Assembly: GCA_002505345.1 (NCBI GenBank)
Contig: DAUY01000013.1
Location: forward strand, 62,001 to 126,000
Direction of reading: 5' to 3'
Length of the DNA: 64,000 bases
DNA from: Methanomassiliicoccaceae archaeon UBA370
GTDB lineage: Archaea > Thermoplasmatota > Thermoplasmata > Methanomassiliicoccales > Methanomethylophilaceae
The notes beneath the pieces are model-generated. The model was not told where the DNA came from. It saw nothing but the letters and a program-made list of their open reading frames with translations, and did not search any database. Shown in pieces: positions 1 to 9,322 of the stretch. Numbering within the stretch: the first letter of the stretch is position 1; the number at the start of each line of letters is the position of its first letter. Position numbers and translations under genes: made by a program.

Positions 1-2612
1 GGGAGCATGCAGTGGACCTCCGCCAATATCAGGTCCGCGTCGGCGACAGATGCGAGGACCTCTTTCACGGCCGCGGTCTCCGGATAGTTCTCCCTGGGCC
101 CTATGCCCTTGGCCAGCCCCTCTGCGGCCGCATGGACCTTCTTTCCGTACTCCATGCCCTTTCCCGAGACCTCGTCCGCGCCCTCCTCCGGGGGACCGCC
201 CTCGAAGACCATTATGTCATGTACGCCGATGACCTTGCGACGGGATTCGTAGGGTGCCGGGACAGGCGCAGGGATGTTCCTGTCCCTTTCCGCAGGTGCG
301 GGCGCGGGCAGATCCCCTAAGGGCTCGAGGTATTCGTCCCCCGACAGTCCGGATATGAATTTAGAGGGCTTGTCACCGCATATCATCGTGACGTATTGCT
401 TGGCCCTCGAGACGGCAACGAACAGGGTGCGGCGCTCTTCGCTGTAGTCCTTCTTGACGGCGGCCTTCGCGAGCAGGGTCTTCCACGACAGCCCCCTTCT
501 GATGAAACCTTCGTTGGAAACGATCTCCTCGGTGCATCTTACGCCCTCGGCCTCGTTGAAATAGAGCGAGGAGGCATCCCCCTTGGTGCTAGGCACCACT
601 CCCTGGTCCAGCTTCGGGATTATCACTATGGGGTATTCCAGCCCCTTGGACTTGTGCATGGTCTGGATCAGGACCGCGTCTGAGTCCAGGTCTGCATCTA
701 TGCCGTAGGTGTTGTGCTCTACGATGTCGCGCTCGATCATCCTTATCATGTCGGCTATCGTCAGCAGAGATGAGCGGTGGGCGGACGAAAGCGTCGTGAT
801 GATGGCCTGCGTCACATCGTTGTTCAGCCCGTAATACGAGAATACGGAGGATATGAGGTCCGTAGGCCTGCGTTTTTTCTTCTTGAGCTCCTTCCTCAGC
901 TCTGCGATCTCAGGCGGGACCTCTGCAAAGTTCCCGTCGCTGTCGGGGCGGACCATCTTTCTGACGTCCTCGAGGCTGTATTCCATATCGGACAATATCC
1001 CTATCAGCCCCCAGCGGTCCGTTCTGTTGTTGATGTATTTCAGCCACGCCAGGAGCAGCTTGCCCTCCCTCGTGGACATTATCTCCACGTCTCCCTGAAG
1101 GAACGCGTCCACTCCTCTTGCACGCGCCTCGTCGTACACGGCGCGGCACATGCTGCCGGTCCTGCAGATCACCGCGATGTCGCCGTATCTGGGCCTTCTT
1201 GCCCCTTCGTCGTCGTGTACGGTGTAGTCGCCGGTAACATAGTCTATGATCCTGGAGACCGTCTCCTTCTCCTCGTCGGAAGAGGGCACTTTCACGAACC
1301 TCACGTGGGTGTCGGTCCCGATCGCATCGTTGCCCGACTTGAGCTTCGTCACCGTTTCAGGGTCGAGGGAGACGACCTCATCCTTGGACCCCGGCAGACT
1401 CAGAACTTCGAACGAAACGTCGATGACCTCCTGGGAGCTGCGATAGTTCCAGTCCAGCGTCAGCCTGGTCGCCGGCGGTATCCTGAAAGGTATGCGTTCG
1501 GTGTCGTCGTTGAGATAGGCGCGCATGGATACGGCCCTATTTTCGAAATCAATTATGTTGTCGATGGATACGAACCTGAACCCGTAGATGCCCTGCTTCC
1601 AATCGCCTACCACGCAGAGGTTGGGCTCCTTCAGGAGCATCAGTGCGATCATCATCTGGTTCTCGTTGGTGTCCTGGAACTCGTCGATCATGACGTACCT
1701 GCAGGACATGCGCCCCCTGACGCCTGCGTTGCTGTAAAGTATGACGAATGCGAACACCGAGTTCAGGCCGTAGGTGAGCCGGTCGTCCGCCACCGAACGG
1801 CGCAAGTATTCGTAGTAGACGTCATGGACCAGCCTCAGGAGCTCGGACCTGTCGTCGTAGGCCGCAGATCTGAGGACATCGGCAGGTATGATGTCATCCA
1901 ATTCAAGCGTAGGGAAGTCCGAAGATATCTTTCCATTTTCGTTCTCGCCGTGTATCCGCTCTATCAGGTCATTTTTCTTTTTTCTTTCTCCGGTGACCTG
2001 GTTCAGGTCCGTCAAGGAAGAGAATATCGCGTCGGGATCGCCCAGCAGGTCCTTCCCGTCTCTGCCTCCGAACCATCCCCTGCTGAGAGGTACGATGCCT
2101 TTGGCCATCAGCTTGTTGATCAAAACGTACATCTGGGAGGACAGGGTGCTGGAGATGACGGCTATATCGCCGTAATCGTTCCCGCGGTCCGCATTGAAGC
2201 GGTCGAAGAAGCTGTTGAAATATTCTTTGTTGAGGGTCTCGTTCTCGATGAGCGATGCGCTCCGGGTCAGTTTCTCGCTGAAACCCAGGAAGTCGCTCAC
2301 GGATTCGGGGGATTCTTTGACTATCGAGTAGCAGAACGAGTCGAACGTTCCGGCCTGGACGAGCCTGGTGTCTTTTCCCGTCTCCGTATCCGCAAGCCTC
2401 TCCCTGATGCGTTCCTCCATCTCGGCGGCCGCGTTCCTGGTGAACGTCAGAAGGAGGATGTCCTTCGTCTGCACGTCCGGTTTTTTCAGGATGTTGACGT
2501 ACCTGCTCACGATGGTGAAGGTCTTGCCCGTGCCCGGTCCGGCGTCCACCACGTAGAAGCCGTCCAGCCCTTCTGCTATGGCCTTCTGCGATGTGTTCGG
2601 CTCCTTAGCCAT
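1..2612 (-). CDS. UvrD/AddA-like superfamily 1 helicase, C-terminus cut by the window edge
   Basis: ATP-dependent DNA helicase expected to unwind broken DNA ends for recombination together with the nuclease encoded just upstream. The reverse strand reads without a stop from the ATG at 2612 to base 1. A Walker A motif AGPGTGKT is at residues 24-31, followed by the motif II box DEFQDT, the motif V region HKSKGLEYPIVIIP and motif VI EERRTLFVAVSRAK. The last part, after PAPAPAERDRN, resembles the start of the C-terminal nuclease module of AddA, whose catalytic residues would lie outside the window. The ATG overlaps the stop of the AddB-like gene by 8 nt, so the two are co-transcribed. Partial gene. 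Confidence 0.9.
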   Translation of the reverse strand, partial: MAKEPNTSQKAIAEGLDGFYVVDAGPGTGKTFTIVSRYVNILKKPDVQTKDILLLTFTRNAAAEMEERIRERLADTETGKDTRLVQAGTFDSFCYSIVKESPESVSDFLGFSEKLTRSASLIENETLNKEYFNSFFDRFNADRGNDYGDIAVISSTLSSQMYVLINKLMAKGIVPLSRGWFGGRDGKDLLGDPDAIFSSLTDLNQVTGERKKKNDLIERIHGENENGKISSDFPTLELDDIIPADVLRSAAYDDRSELLRLVHDVYYEYLRRSVADDRLTYGLNSVFAFVILYSNAGVRGRMSCRYVMIDEFQDTNENQMMIALMLLKEPNLCVVGDWKQGIYGFRFVSIDNIIDFENRAVSMRAYLNDDTERIPFRIPPATRLTLDWNYRSSQEVIDVSFEVLSLPGSKDEVVSLDPETVTKLKSGNDAIGTDTHVRFVKVPSSDEEKETVSRIIDYVTGDYTVHDDEGARRPRYGDIAVICRTGSMCRAVYDEARARGVDAFLQGDVEIMSTREGKLLLAWLKYINNRTDRWGLIGILSDMEYSLEDVRKMVRPDSDGNFAEVPPEIAELRKELKKKKRRPTDLISSVFSYYGLNNDVTQAIITTLSSAHRSSLLTIADMIRMIERDIVEHNTYGIDADLDSDAVLIQTMHKSKGLEYPIVIIPKLDQGVVPSTKGDASSLYFNEAEGVRCTEEIVSNEGFIRRGLSWKTLLAKAAVKKDYSEERRTLFVAVSRAKQYVTMICGDKPSKFISGLSGDEYLEPLGDLPAPAPAERDRNIPAPVPAPYESRRKVIGVHDIMVFEGGPPEEGADEVSGKGMEYGKKVHAAAEGLAKGIGPRENYPETAAVKEVLASVADADLILAEVHCML

Positions 2613-5355
2613 CGTATCCCTCCTCTTCCGTAATATCGGCAGGTTCACGGGTGCAGACCGAGAAGAAACCGCACTGTTTGCAGTCCTTACGCGGTTTCGG
2701 TTCGAATCTGGACCCGATTTTTCTCGAAGCGGATGCATGGTCTTCGGCCAGCTTCCCAAGGAAGCGGTCCATGGCGTCCGAGGGTATGAATAGGCTATCA
2801 TCTATGGTCCAGTATTCCTCGTTCATTTGTTTGCAGAGTTTCTTCAAAGCATCTGTCACTTGTTTTTTTCCAGTCTTCGGTGTGATTGACGACATCACGG
2901 ACTCGACAAGCCCGGCGTTGTCCTTCCATTCATCGGGCGGCAGTCCCGAGGACAATATCGGAGACACGAAAGAGCTCCAGTCATCATACATGGCCGTATA
3001 CGATTTTATGTCGCGAAAGATCTCCCTCAGCGGTGAGCACGGATCGGCCAGGGCTTCCCACCTTGTCTCTTTCAGGAGATGCACGTCGACCGAATTGGAG
3101 AGCACGTTCGGACCTTTCAGGAATCCGTCGGTTCCGAAAACGTAGAACAGGCGGAAAACCGGCGTTCCGCCGTCCAACGCCTCTTTGGCCAGAGCGAGGT
3201 AGATCATGGGCTGGGTTTCCATATATTTCGCTTTCTTCACGTCAAGATTATTTGCGACGTCCGACGCTTTATGAAAACCGCCGGTCTTGTAATCGATCGA
3301 ACAGTTTCCGATCATGAGGTCGAACTTGCCGTACATCGGATATTCGGAGGAGTCTACATCTCTCTCGGCATAGCTGCTGCACATGGCGAGCCCCTCGGAT
3401 TCCATCAGCCGGTTCGGGTGCTTGCGCGAGGAGTTCTCGATGTCGAGCGGCACCGGATCCTTCCTGACGGCATCGATGAAGCTCATCAGGTTCATGAGGG
3501 CTATGCGGACGCGGTCCATGTCCAGCCTCTCCATGAGCGGGCAGGAGATCCCGGCATACATCCTTCCGATGAGCTCGGCGTAATGCTCCACTCCCTTTTC
3601 TTTAACGTGTTCGGGATGGCAGACATACAGTTCGGCGAAACTGTGGACCAGGTTGCCGAACTCCGTGCTCTCGCTGTCGGGCGTGCTCAGCAGGTCCCCG
3701 TAGTAGAACGCACGCGGGCAGTCGCAGTAGTTGTTGTAAGTGGATTTGGAGAATTTCCATTCGAGCTCGGTGTCCTTCCCTATCGTTTCGGTCCCCATCT
3801 CGGGGAAGACCTCGGGCTCGTCCCTGTACCACGACCCTTTCCTGACGGGCGCGACGTCTTTGAACGAAGATATGTGCCGTCTCCCGCCTTCGAGTTCGCA
3901 TATTCCCTCGAACAACGAGGTCGGACGGGCCTCTTTTCCTTTCTTGGTGGCGTTCACGGCGTAGATGCGGGAGGTCCCCTGCTGTAGCAGGACCCTTAAT
4001 TTCATCGCGTCCTTCTCGGCCTCTGCCTCCTTGTCGATGTACTGCCTTCCGACGATCTTGTTCCCCCACTCCTCGCCCATCCCGAGGAACGCCACGAAAG
4101 GACGGTCGACGAACACGGACCTGTGGCAGTCCGCCAGGAGCACGCCTCTCTTTTCGCTGTCCGGTATCTGCTCGTTATGATGCAGGTCCGACACGTTGTT
4201 AACGGCGTAGCTCATCTCGCCTATCAGCTGGAAAGTGACCTTTCTCTCGGTGAAGCCCAGTTCGTCCAGCAGCAGGCGGACCTGCGGCCTGCCCCTCTCG
4301 TTCACGACCAGGTCGCAGACCTCCAGGAACGTCATCTCCTTCAGGTTCCTCATGCACTCCGCCAGTTCCAGGGCCCTTCCTTCGATGTCCGGGGTCCTGG
4401 ACAGAAGGAAGTTGTCGCGCTTCGCCTTCAGCGCGCCGCCGTATGCTGAGAATATCTCCCTGACATGCATGATCCTTACAGTATCGTAGGACATGCCGAG
4501 CGCGAGGAACCTCAGGTAATCCCTGACCTGGGAGAGGTCGCGGACGGTCATTGTGTTCTTGAACGGTATTCCGCGCCTGTACAGGGCCGTTCGGACGGCG
4601 TCGGCGATCCCGCTCTCAGTGTCCATCACTATCGCCACGTCCGTGGCGCGTTCCGCATCTATCAGGCTGACGACGTTCTCTGCGATTTGCCTGTCGTTGC
4701 CGATCATCCGTATCTCGTCGATCTCGAAGCTCTCGTCCTCCGCGACTATCTCTATCTCCTCGTGCCTGATCGGTATGAAATGCTTGTCCAGGTCGTCGAA
4801 GAGTTCTATCCCTATCACGGCGGTCCTTCTTCCGGTGAACATGTTGTCGGAGATGACGTAACCGGACCCGGCGTTTTCGTGATACGTCTCCGGGACGAAT
4901 TCCCCCATGGCCTTCTCGACCGTCGGAAGCGCCCTGTACGAGTCGTATATCTTCCGCGACTGGCGCGAATAAAGGTGCTTCTCGACCTCCGACGTGTATC
5001 TCCTGATGTTCCTTATGTTCTCGATCTCGCCGTGGACGTACTTGAACCCGTATCCCGTCTCGTCGGATACGGCGGCGACGGCCTCCAGGTCGCTCATCGA
5101 CGGCACCCCCAGGATCTGCATCGAGAGTTCTGCCGCCAATTGCTTCGGCGTGTATGCGAAACCTCCGATCATGGGCCTGTCTATCCGTCCGTTAAGGGCG
5201 GTTGCGAGGGGCGCGTCGTTCGTTATCACGATATCGAAGTCCCTCACTTCAGCATAAATCTCGTCGATGCTCTTGGTCCTGTACATCCGATGCCCTATCG
5301 TCCGGAGGGTAGTAATCCTTTCCATCGCATCCAACGGAATGCCGCTTCCGCCCAT
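2605..5355 (-). CDS. AddB-like PD-(D/E)XK nuclease with iron-sulfur cysteines
   Basis: Large 916-residue partner of the helicase, probably the inactive-helicase/nuclease subunit of a double-strand-break resection complex. The C-terminal third carries the RecB-type nuclease signature: FDLMIGN followed by IDYKTGG. Cysteines at about residues 544/546 (CDCPRAFYYG) and at 892, 895 and 901 (CKQCGFFSVC) match the four-cysteine 4Fe-4S staple of AddB-type nucleases. The N-terminal half has no clear Walker A, as in AddB relatives. The start could be M1 or the methionine at residue 11 (base 5325). It overlaps the helicase start by 8 nt and is divergent from the gene at 5393. Confidence 0.8.
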   Translation of the reverse strand: MGGSGIPLDAMERITTLRTIGHRMYRTKSIDEIYAEVRDFDIVITNDAPLATALNGRIDRPMIGGFAYTPKQLAAELSMQILGVPSMSDLEAVAAVSDETGYGFKYVHGEIENIRNIRRYTSEVEKHLYSRQSRKIYDSYRALPTVEKAMGEFVPETYHENAGSGYVISDNMFTGRRTAVIGIELFDDLDKHFIPIRHEEIEIVAEDESFEIDEIRMIGNDRQIAENVVSLIDAERATDVAIVMDTESGIADAVRTALYRRGIPFKNTMTVRDLSQVRDYLRFLALGMSYDTVRIMHVREIFSAYGGALKAKRDNFLLSRTPDIEGRALELAECMRNLKEMTFLEVCDLVVNERGRPQVRLLLDELGFTERKVTFQLIGEMSYAVNNVSDLHHNEQIPDSEKRGVLLADCHRSVFVDRPFVAFLGMGEEWGNKIVGRQYIDKEAEAEKDAMKLRVLLQQGTSRIYAVNATKKGKEARPTSLFEGICELEGGRRHISSFKDVAPVRKGSWYRDEPEVFPEMGTETIGKDTELEWKFSKSTYNNYCDCPRAFYYGDLLSTPDSESTEFGNLVHSFAELYVCHPEHVKEKGVEHYAELIGRMYAGISCPLMERLDMDRVRIALMNLMSFIDAVRKDPVPLDIENSSRKHPNRLMESEGLAMCSSYAERDVDSSEYPMYGKFDLMIGNCSIDYKTGGFHKASDVANNLDVKKAKYMETQPMIYLALAKEALDGGTPVFRLFYVFGTDGFLKGPNVLSNSVDVHLLKETRWEALADPCSPLREIFRDIKSYTAMYDDWSSFVSPILSSGLPPDEWKDNAGLVESVMSSITPKTGKKQVTDALKKLCKQMNEEYWTIDDSLFIPSDAMDRFLGKLAEDHASASRKIGSRFEPKPRKDCKQCGFFSVCTREPADITEEEGYDG

Positions 5356-5392
5356 CGGCGGGATTAATTACCGTCACCGCTCTTCAGGTGGC

Positions 5393-5947
5393 GTGTCCGA
5401 ACTGTATGTCGTGGAGATAAACGGAGACGGAGAGGCAGGATATCCGCAGAACGTCGTTGCCGAGATCGCGATATGCAGAGTGGACCTAGGTTCCAAGGAT
5501 TTCGACACGGTCTACCACGAAGTGGTCCGGCTGGACCCCCTGGATATCGGCAAAGCATCCCTCGACTGGATGTCCGCCACTTCAGGCATGGATGCCAGGG
5601 AGCTGTATTTCGGCTCCCCGGCCTTGGAAATAGCGACGCATGTAAAGAGCATACTCGCAGGTTCCGATGTGGCGTGCTTCGACATCGGCGAGGTTTTCGG
5701 TAAATACCTACTTTACGAGCCCTGGGACCTGACCCACGAGGTATCGGTCATGCCATCGGTCTCCCTCCGGATACCCAGGAACGCGATTCCCGTACACGGC
5801 ACGATGCTGAACGACAGGATCCGTTACGCTTATTCGGTGTTGTGCCCCGGCGACCCCGCCGACGTTGGCGAGGGGAGAAGAGCGATGCATCTGGCACAGA
5901 TGACATCGCAGATCATCATCGTGCTTCGCTCCCATGGGCTCTATTAA
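5393..5947 (+). CDS. RNase H-fold/DnaQ-like exonuclease relative, probably degenerate
   Basis: 184-residue protein of uncertain function. The N-terminal stretch YVVEING..VAEIAICRVDL resembles the first strands of DEDD (DnaQ-type) 3'-5' exonucleases, and SDVACFDIGEVFGKYLL resembles their second motif, but the usual acidic residues are only partly present. The GTG at 5393 is chosen because AGGTGG lies just in front and because an upstream reading would overlap the divergent AddB-like gene. It may be a non-catalytic member of the fold. Its neighbour is DNA-repair related, which fits but does not prove a nucleic-acid role. Confidence 0.5.
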   Translation: MSELYVVEINGDGEAGYPQNVVAEIAICRVDLGSKDFDTVYHEVVRLDPLDIGKASLDWMSATSGMDARELYFGSPALEIATHVKSILAGSDVACFDIGEVFGKYLLYEPWDLTHEVSVMPSVSLRIPRNAIPVHGTMLNDRIRYAYSVLCPGDPADVGEGRRAMHLAQMTSQIIIVLRSHGLY

Positions 5948-6393
5948 AAGCGGAACATCTTCAGTACCGATCCGAAATGGGCGTCGGCCAACTGTGCCAG
6001 ATATGAAGATATGTATAGCACTGCCAAAATTACCAGTAGAAGCAGAAGCAGCACCTTGGTAAAGGAGCCCGCATCCGACCACCATCCGATGCAAAGATAG
6101 ATCAGAGCGAAGAGCACAGCTCCGAAGATCAAGAACAGCCATCCCTTCTCGCTGCGATAGTCCAGATATATCCTTCCCAGGCCCTGGAGCCCGATTATTC
6201 CGGGTATCGCCGCAAGGAGTGTCGCAATCAGCACGCTCTTGTCGGCGGGGAGCTTCTCCTCTCTATTCCCCGTCCGAGGTCCATTCATATCTGGCACATC
6301 GTCGTTTCTCGGTACGGAACTGTAGCATTTGGGGCATGTGACGCTAAGCGAAGGAACAATCTCTCCGCAGTTCGGACATCTTCTTTCGGTCAT
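5944..6393 (-). CDS. Zinc-ribbon membrane protein
   Basis: 149-residue protein starting MTERRCPNCGEIVPS: a double CxxC zinc ribbon (CPNC...CPKC, residues 6-9 and 20-23) followed by a linker and three hydrophobic segments (roughly 54-74, 85-105 and 112-132). The region LIATLLAAIPGIIGLQGLGRIYLD is similar to archaeal TM2-type membrane proteins. The ATG at 6393 overlaps the stop of the thioesterase gene (ATGA), with a GGGAGAAAAGAG ribosome site in front, so the two are translated from one message. Specific function not recognised. Confidence 0.75.
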   Translation of the reverse strand: MTERRCPNCGEIVPSLSVTCPKCYSSVPRNDDVPDMNGPRTGNREEKLPADKSVLIATLLAAIPGIIGLQGLGRIYLDYRSEKGWLFLIFGAVLFALIYLCIGWWSDAGSFTKVLLLLLLVILAVLYISSYLAQLADAHFGSVLKMFRF

Positions 6394-6824
6394 CTCTTTT
6401 CTCCCAGTTTGAAACCGGTGCAAACGGCGGACGCTATAAGCTTGCCTCCGCCGAACACCTTCACGTCGTAGTCGGACATCGAACGGGAATCGTTTATCAA
6501 CACGGCCTCGGCAGTCAGCGGCCCCTCGGTGGCGGGCCTGTAATAGTGCACGTTGCACGACTGGCCGACGGCATCGCAGCCTATATTGCATGCCACGCAG
6601 AAAGCATGGTCTATCAGACCGAAAGTAGCCGCGCCATGGACGATCCCAAGGCTGTTCAGGATCTTTCCGCATATGGGCATCTGCGCTACCGTCTTCTCTT
6701 TCGATACGTGTACGAGAGTGATCCCCAGCTCTTCGGCGAAAGGGGCCTTGGACATGGATTCGATCCGGTCTATGTCATACCTGCAGCTCTCTTCAGTTAT
6801 CGAAAGCAGCTCTGAACGGTCCAT
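6390..6824 (-). CDS. PaaI-family hotdog thioesterase
   Basis: 144-residue single-domain hotdog-fold protein, predicted to hydrolyse acyl- or aryl-CoA thioesters in the cytoplasm. The segment LGIVHGAATFGLIDHAFCVACN carries the conserved HGA...D of the PaaI/YdiI group, and CNVHYYRPATEGPLTAEA is the second half of the fold. It is first in a two-gene unit with the zinc-ribbon membrane protein. TTAAATAC about 28 bases before the start is a likely TATA box, so the transcript may be leaderless. Substrate unknown. Confidence 0.8.
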   Translation of the reverse strand: MDRSELLSITEESCRYDIDRIESMSKAPFAEELGITLVHVSKEKTVAQMPICGKILNSLGIVHGAATFGLIDHAFCVACNIGCDAVGQSCNVHYYRPATEGPLTAEAVLINDSRSMSDYDVKVFGGGKLIASAVCTGFKLGEKR

Positions 6825-6915
6825 GCCGAAATATATGCAGTACTGTATTTAACCGGAACGCAATAAATCGCGGTACGGCACAACAGATTAAAGATGTTCG
6901 AGCCATGGAGGTAGC

Positions 6916-8259
6916 ATGGCAGAAAGACTGACGGTCACGCAGCTCAATACCAGGGTGCGCTCCATACTGTCGGAGTCCCATGCCGTCAATGACGTTTGGG
7001 TCATCGGCGAGGTGTCCAACCTCAAACTCTATCAAAGCGGCCACTACTATTTCACGCTGAAAGACGAAGGCAGCCAGATAAGCTCGGTGCTGTTCAGGGG
7101 TTCCAGGGGCAGGATCGATTTCGAGCCCAGCGACAACATGAAGGTTTCGGCCTTCGGACACGTAGACCTGTACGTGGCCAACGGCAAATACCAGTTCATC
7201 GTCGAGACCATGACCCCCTCCGGGATAGGCGACCTGTTCCTGGAATATGAGATGCTCAGGAAGAAGCTCGAGGCCGAGGGGATGTTCGACACATCGAGGA
7301 AAAGGAAGCTCCCCGTGTATCCCAAGGTCATAGGCGTGGTCACGTCGGAGAGCGGGGCGGTCATCCACGACATAGTCACCACTTCGGGGAGGCTTTTCCC
7401 GGCGGACATCCTCCTTGCGCCCGCCCAGGTCCAGGGAGAAGGTGCCGCCGAATCCATCGTCAGGGGGATCGAGGCCCTCAACAGGGAAAAAGTAGACGTT
7501 ATAATAGTCGGCAGGGGAGGCGGGTCCATCGAGGACCTTTGGGCTTTCAACGAGGAAAATGTAGCAAGGGCGATCTCCTCCTCTCAGGCCCCGGTCATAT
7601 CGGCGGTCGGGCACGAATCAGATTTCACCATTGCCGATTTCGTCGCCGACGTGAGGGCCCCCACGCCCACGGGGGCCGCGGAGCTCGCCCTCCGTGACAA
7701 ACGGGAAGTGATCAAACAGGTGGACGGTTTCGGAATACGCATGGGCAGGGCGCTCTACCATGTATCCGCGACGATGCGCTCGCGCCTCGAACTGGCCGGT
7801 TCCAAATTGGCGGTCGGCCGTCAGTACGAGAGGCTCTCTATGTTGGAGATCCGCGTGGGGCAGCTTTCGGAGAAGGCCGACGCTGCGCTCAGATCCTCGG
7901 TGCTGGGTATGAGGTCCCGTTTCAACGCGGTCGATTCCAAGATATCCCCTGCTGCGGCGCAACGTACGGTAACGTCGCTGAAAGACCGCCTTTCCTTCCT
8001 GTCGGAAAGAATGAAGCTGGCCATACGGCGGCGCCTGAAGGATGCGGAATCCAAGATGGATGCGATAGACCAGCGTTCCTCGGCACTCAACCCCCGCAGC
8101 GTGTTGGACAGGGGGTACAGCTATGTGACCGACTCCGAGGGCCATGCCCTGACGTCGGCCAGGTCGCTCTCCGAGGGGTCCATGGTTTCCATTTCGTTCC
8201 GCGACGGCGGTGCCGAAGCGGAGATAAAAAAGGTGAACTACTATGAACGAAGACATTGA
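6916..8259 (+). CDS. xseA: Exodeoxyribonuclease VII large subunit
   Basis: 447 residues, full length for XseA. Exonuclease VII degrades single-stranded DNA from both ends as a complex of one large and several small subunits. The N-terminal OB-fold (VWVIGEVSNLKLYQSGHYYF) is followed by the catalytic domain with VIGVVTSESGAVIHD, IIVGRGGGSIEDLWAFNEE and VISAVGHESDFTIADFVAD, and by the long helical region and the GYSYV terminal strand. GGAGG lies 5 bases before the ATG. xseB overlaps the 3' end by 17 nt. Exo VII is mainly bacterial, so an ancient transfer is likely. Confidence 0.95.
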   Translation: MAERLTVTQLNTRVRSILSESHAVNDVWVIGEVSNLKLYQSGHYYFTLKDEGSQISSVLFRGSRGRIDFEPSDNMKVSAFGHVDLYVANGKYQFIVETMTPSGIGDLFLEYEMLRKKLEAEGMFDTSRKRKLPVYPKVIGVVTSESGAVIHDIVTTSGRLFPADILLAPAQVQGEGAAESIVRGIEALNREKVDVIIVGRGGGSIEDLWAFNEENVARAISSSQAPVISAVGHESDFTIADFVADVRAPTPTGAAELALRDKREVIKQVDGFGIRMGRALYHVSATMRSRLELAGSKLAVGRQYERLSMLEIRVGQLSEKADAALRSSVLGMRSRFNAVDSKISPAAAQRTVTSLKDRLSFLSERMKLAIRRRLKDAESKMDAIDQRSSALNPRSVLDRGYSYVTDSEGHALTSARSLSEGSMVSISFRDGGAEAEIKKVNYYERRH

Positions 8260-8476
8260 GAATATGAGTTTCGAGGAATGCATCACGGCACTCGAAGCGC
8301 TGGTGAAAGAGCTTGAAAGCGGAACCCTCGACCTGGACAAGAGCCTCGAAGTATACGAGCGCGCCACCGTCATGAGGGACCGATGCAAAAAGATACTTGA
8401 AGAGAGCGAGCGCAGGGTCCAGAAGATCACGGAGAGCTCGGAAGGAATCAAGAGGTCAGACCTTAAGATTGAGTGA
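8243..8476 (+). CDS. xseB: Exodeoxyribonuclease VII small subunit
   Basis: 77 residues with the typical XseB helical hairpin: FEECITALEALVKELESGTLDLDKSLEVYERATVMRDRC. It binds and stabilises the large subunit. The ATG lies inside xseA (17-nt overlap), giving translational coupling. Its 3' end overlaps the convergent DUF4435 gene by 21 nt. Confidence 0.93.
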   Translation: MNEDIENMSFEECITALEALVKELESGTLDLDKSLEVYERATVMRDRCKKILEESERRVQKITESSEGIKRSDLKIE

Positions 8477-9322
8477 CCACAGTCTGAAGCACTGCTTCCT
8501 GGCCCATACGTCCGTCTCGGAGTACAGGTCCGTGCCGTGGAAGTACAAGTCGCTGAAGGCCAGCCTCAGGGAGCCGGAGAGCTCCCCTTCGCGCAGATTC
8601 TTGCTGTTGAACGACCCGAATATGGACTTCAGTCCTATCAGGAGCACCTCCACCGCGTCGTGGCCCCTTGCGAAGTCGATGGGGTCGTATCCTTCCGACA
8701 TCTCGTCGTTCAAGCGGCGCAGAAGTTCGTTCCTGCTCACGCTCACGTTCATCGAGGCGCTGACCACCTCGTTCACAAGCTGCTTTACGTCGGTCTGAAG
8801 GGTTTTGCGGTCGACGAACCTTTCGAAGTCCAGGTTTCTGAAGGAAAGGCTCAGTTTTAGCTTGTCTGAAATGTACATGAGGAGGCCGACGGGATAACAT
8901 GCCGACACTATCGCGTCGAACACGGGTCCATATCTTCTTTCGAATTCCTCAAGTTCGCCGGCATCGGCGTATTCGCAAAGGATATCGTCCAGGGCCGGAC
9001 TCCCGATCATCATCATCTCCAGGTCTCTGCGGTCGGTCTGGAATATGGGCGGGGTGCGTTTCTTCCCCGTTATCCTGTCCAGGTCGGAATCCACGATGCC
9101 GACGACGGACACGAGGCCTCGTCTGCTCCAGCACTCGTCCACGGATTTTCGGACGTTGTCTTTGGAATGGCCTATGACTATCTTCACATGCTCTTTGTCG
9201 CTGAACTTGCCGTAAAGCCTGCCGTCGGTGATCCCTTCGACCACGAGCACCGTGTCCTCTGCCGAAGACATCAGCATCGTTATCTCATTCGCAATGTCTG
9301 CCGGCGTCAGTGTTTCCCGCAT
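8456..9322 (-). CDS. DUF4435 TOPRIM-type protein (AriB-like)
   Basis: 288-residue protein of the DUF4435 family, whose members have a TOPRIM fold and act as effector nucleases in the PARIS anti-phage system. Visible motifs are VLVVEGITDGRLY (residues about 24-36, the TOPRIM glutamate) and VVGIVDSDLDRITG (the DxD), followed by DRRDLEMMMI. It overlaps the 3' end of the upstream ATPase gene by 38 nt, so the pair is one unit. What is seen is the motif and the pairing. The defence role is inferred from known DUF4435-ATPase pairs. Confidence 0.75.
   Translation of the reverse strand: MRETLTPADIANEITMLMSSAEDTVLVVEGITDGRLYGKFSDKEHVKIVIGHSKDNVRKSVDECWSRRGLVSVVGIVDSDLDRITGKKRTPPIFQTDRRDLEMMMIGSPALDDILCEYADAGELEEFERRYGPVFDAIVSACYPVGLLMYISDKLKLSLSFRNLDFERFVDRKTLQTDVKQLVNEVVSASMNVSVSRNELLRRLNDEMSEGYDPIDFARGHDAVEVLLIGLKSIFGSFNSKNLREGELSGSLRLAFSDLYFHGTDLYSETDVWARKQCFRLWSLNLKV

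Noticed and set aside
777..2633. 618-residue open frame on the + strand
   Set aside because: It is the mirror of the helicase on the other strand, which has clear helicase motifs; the + frame has skewed composition and no domains.
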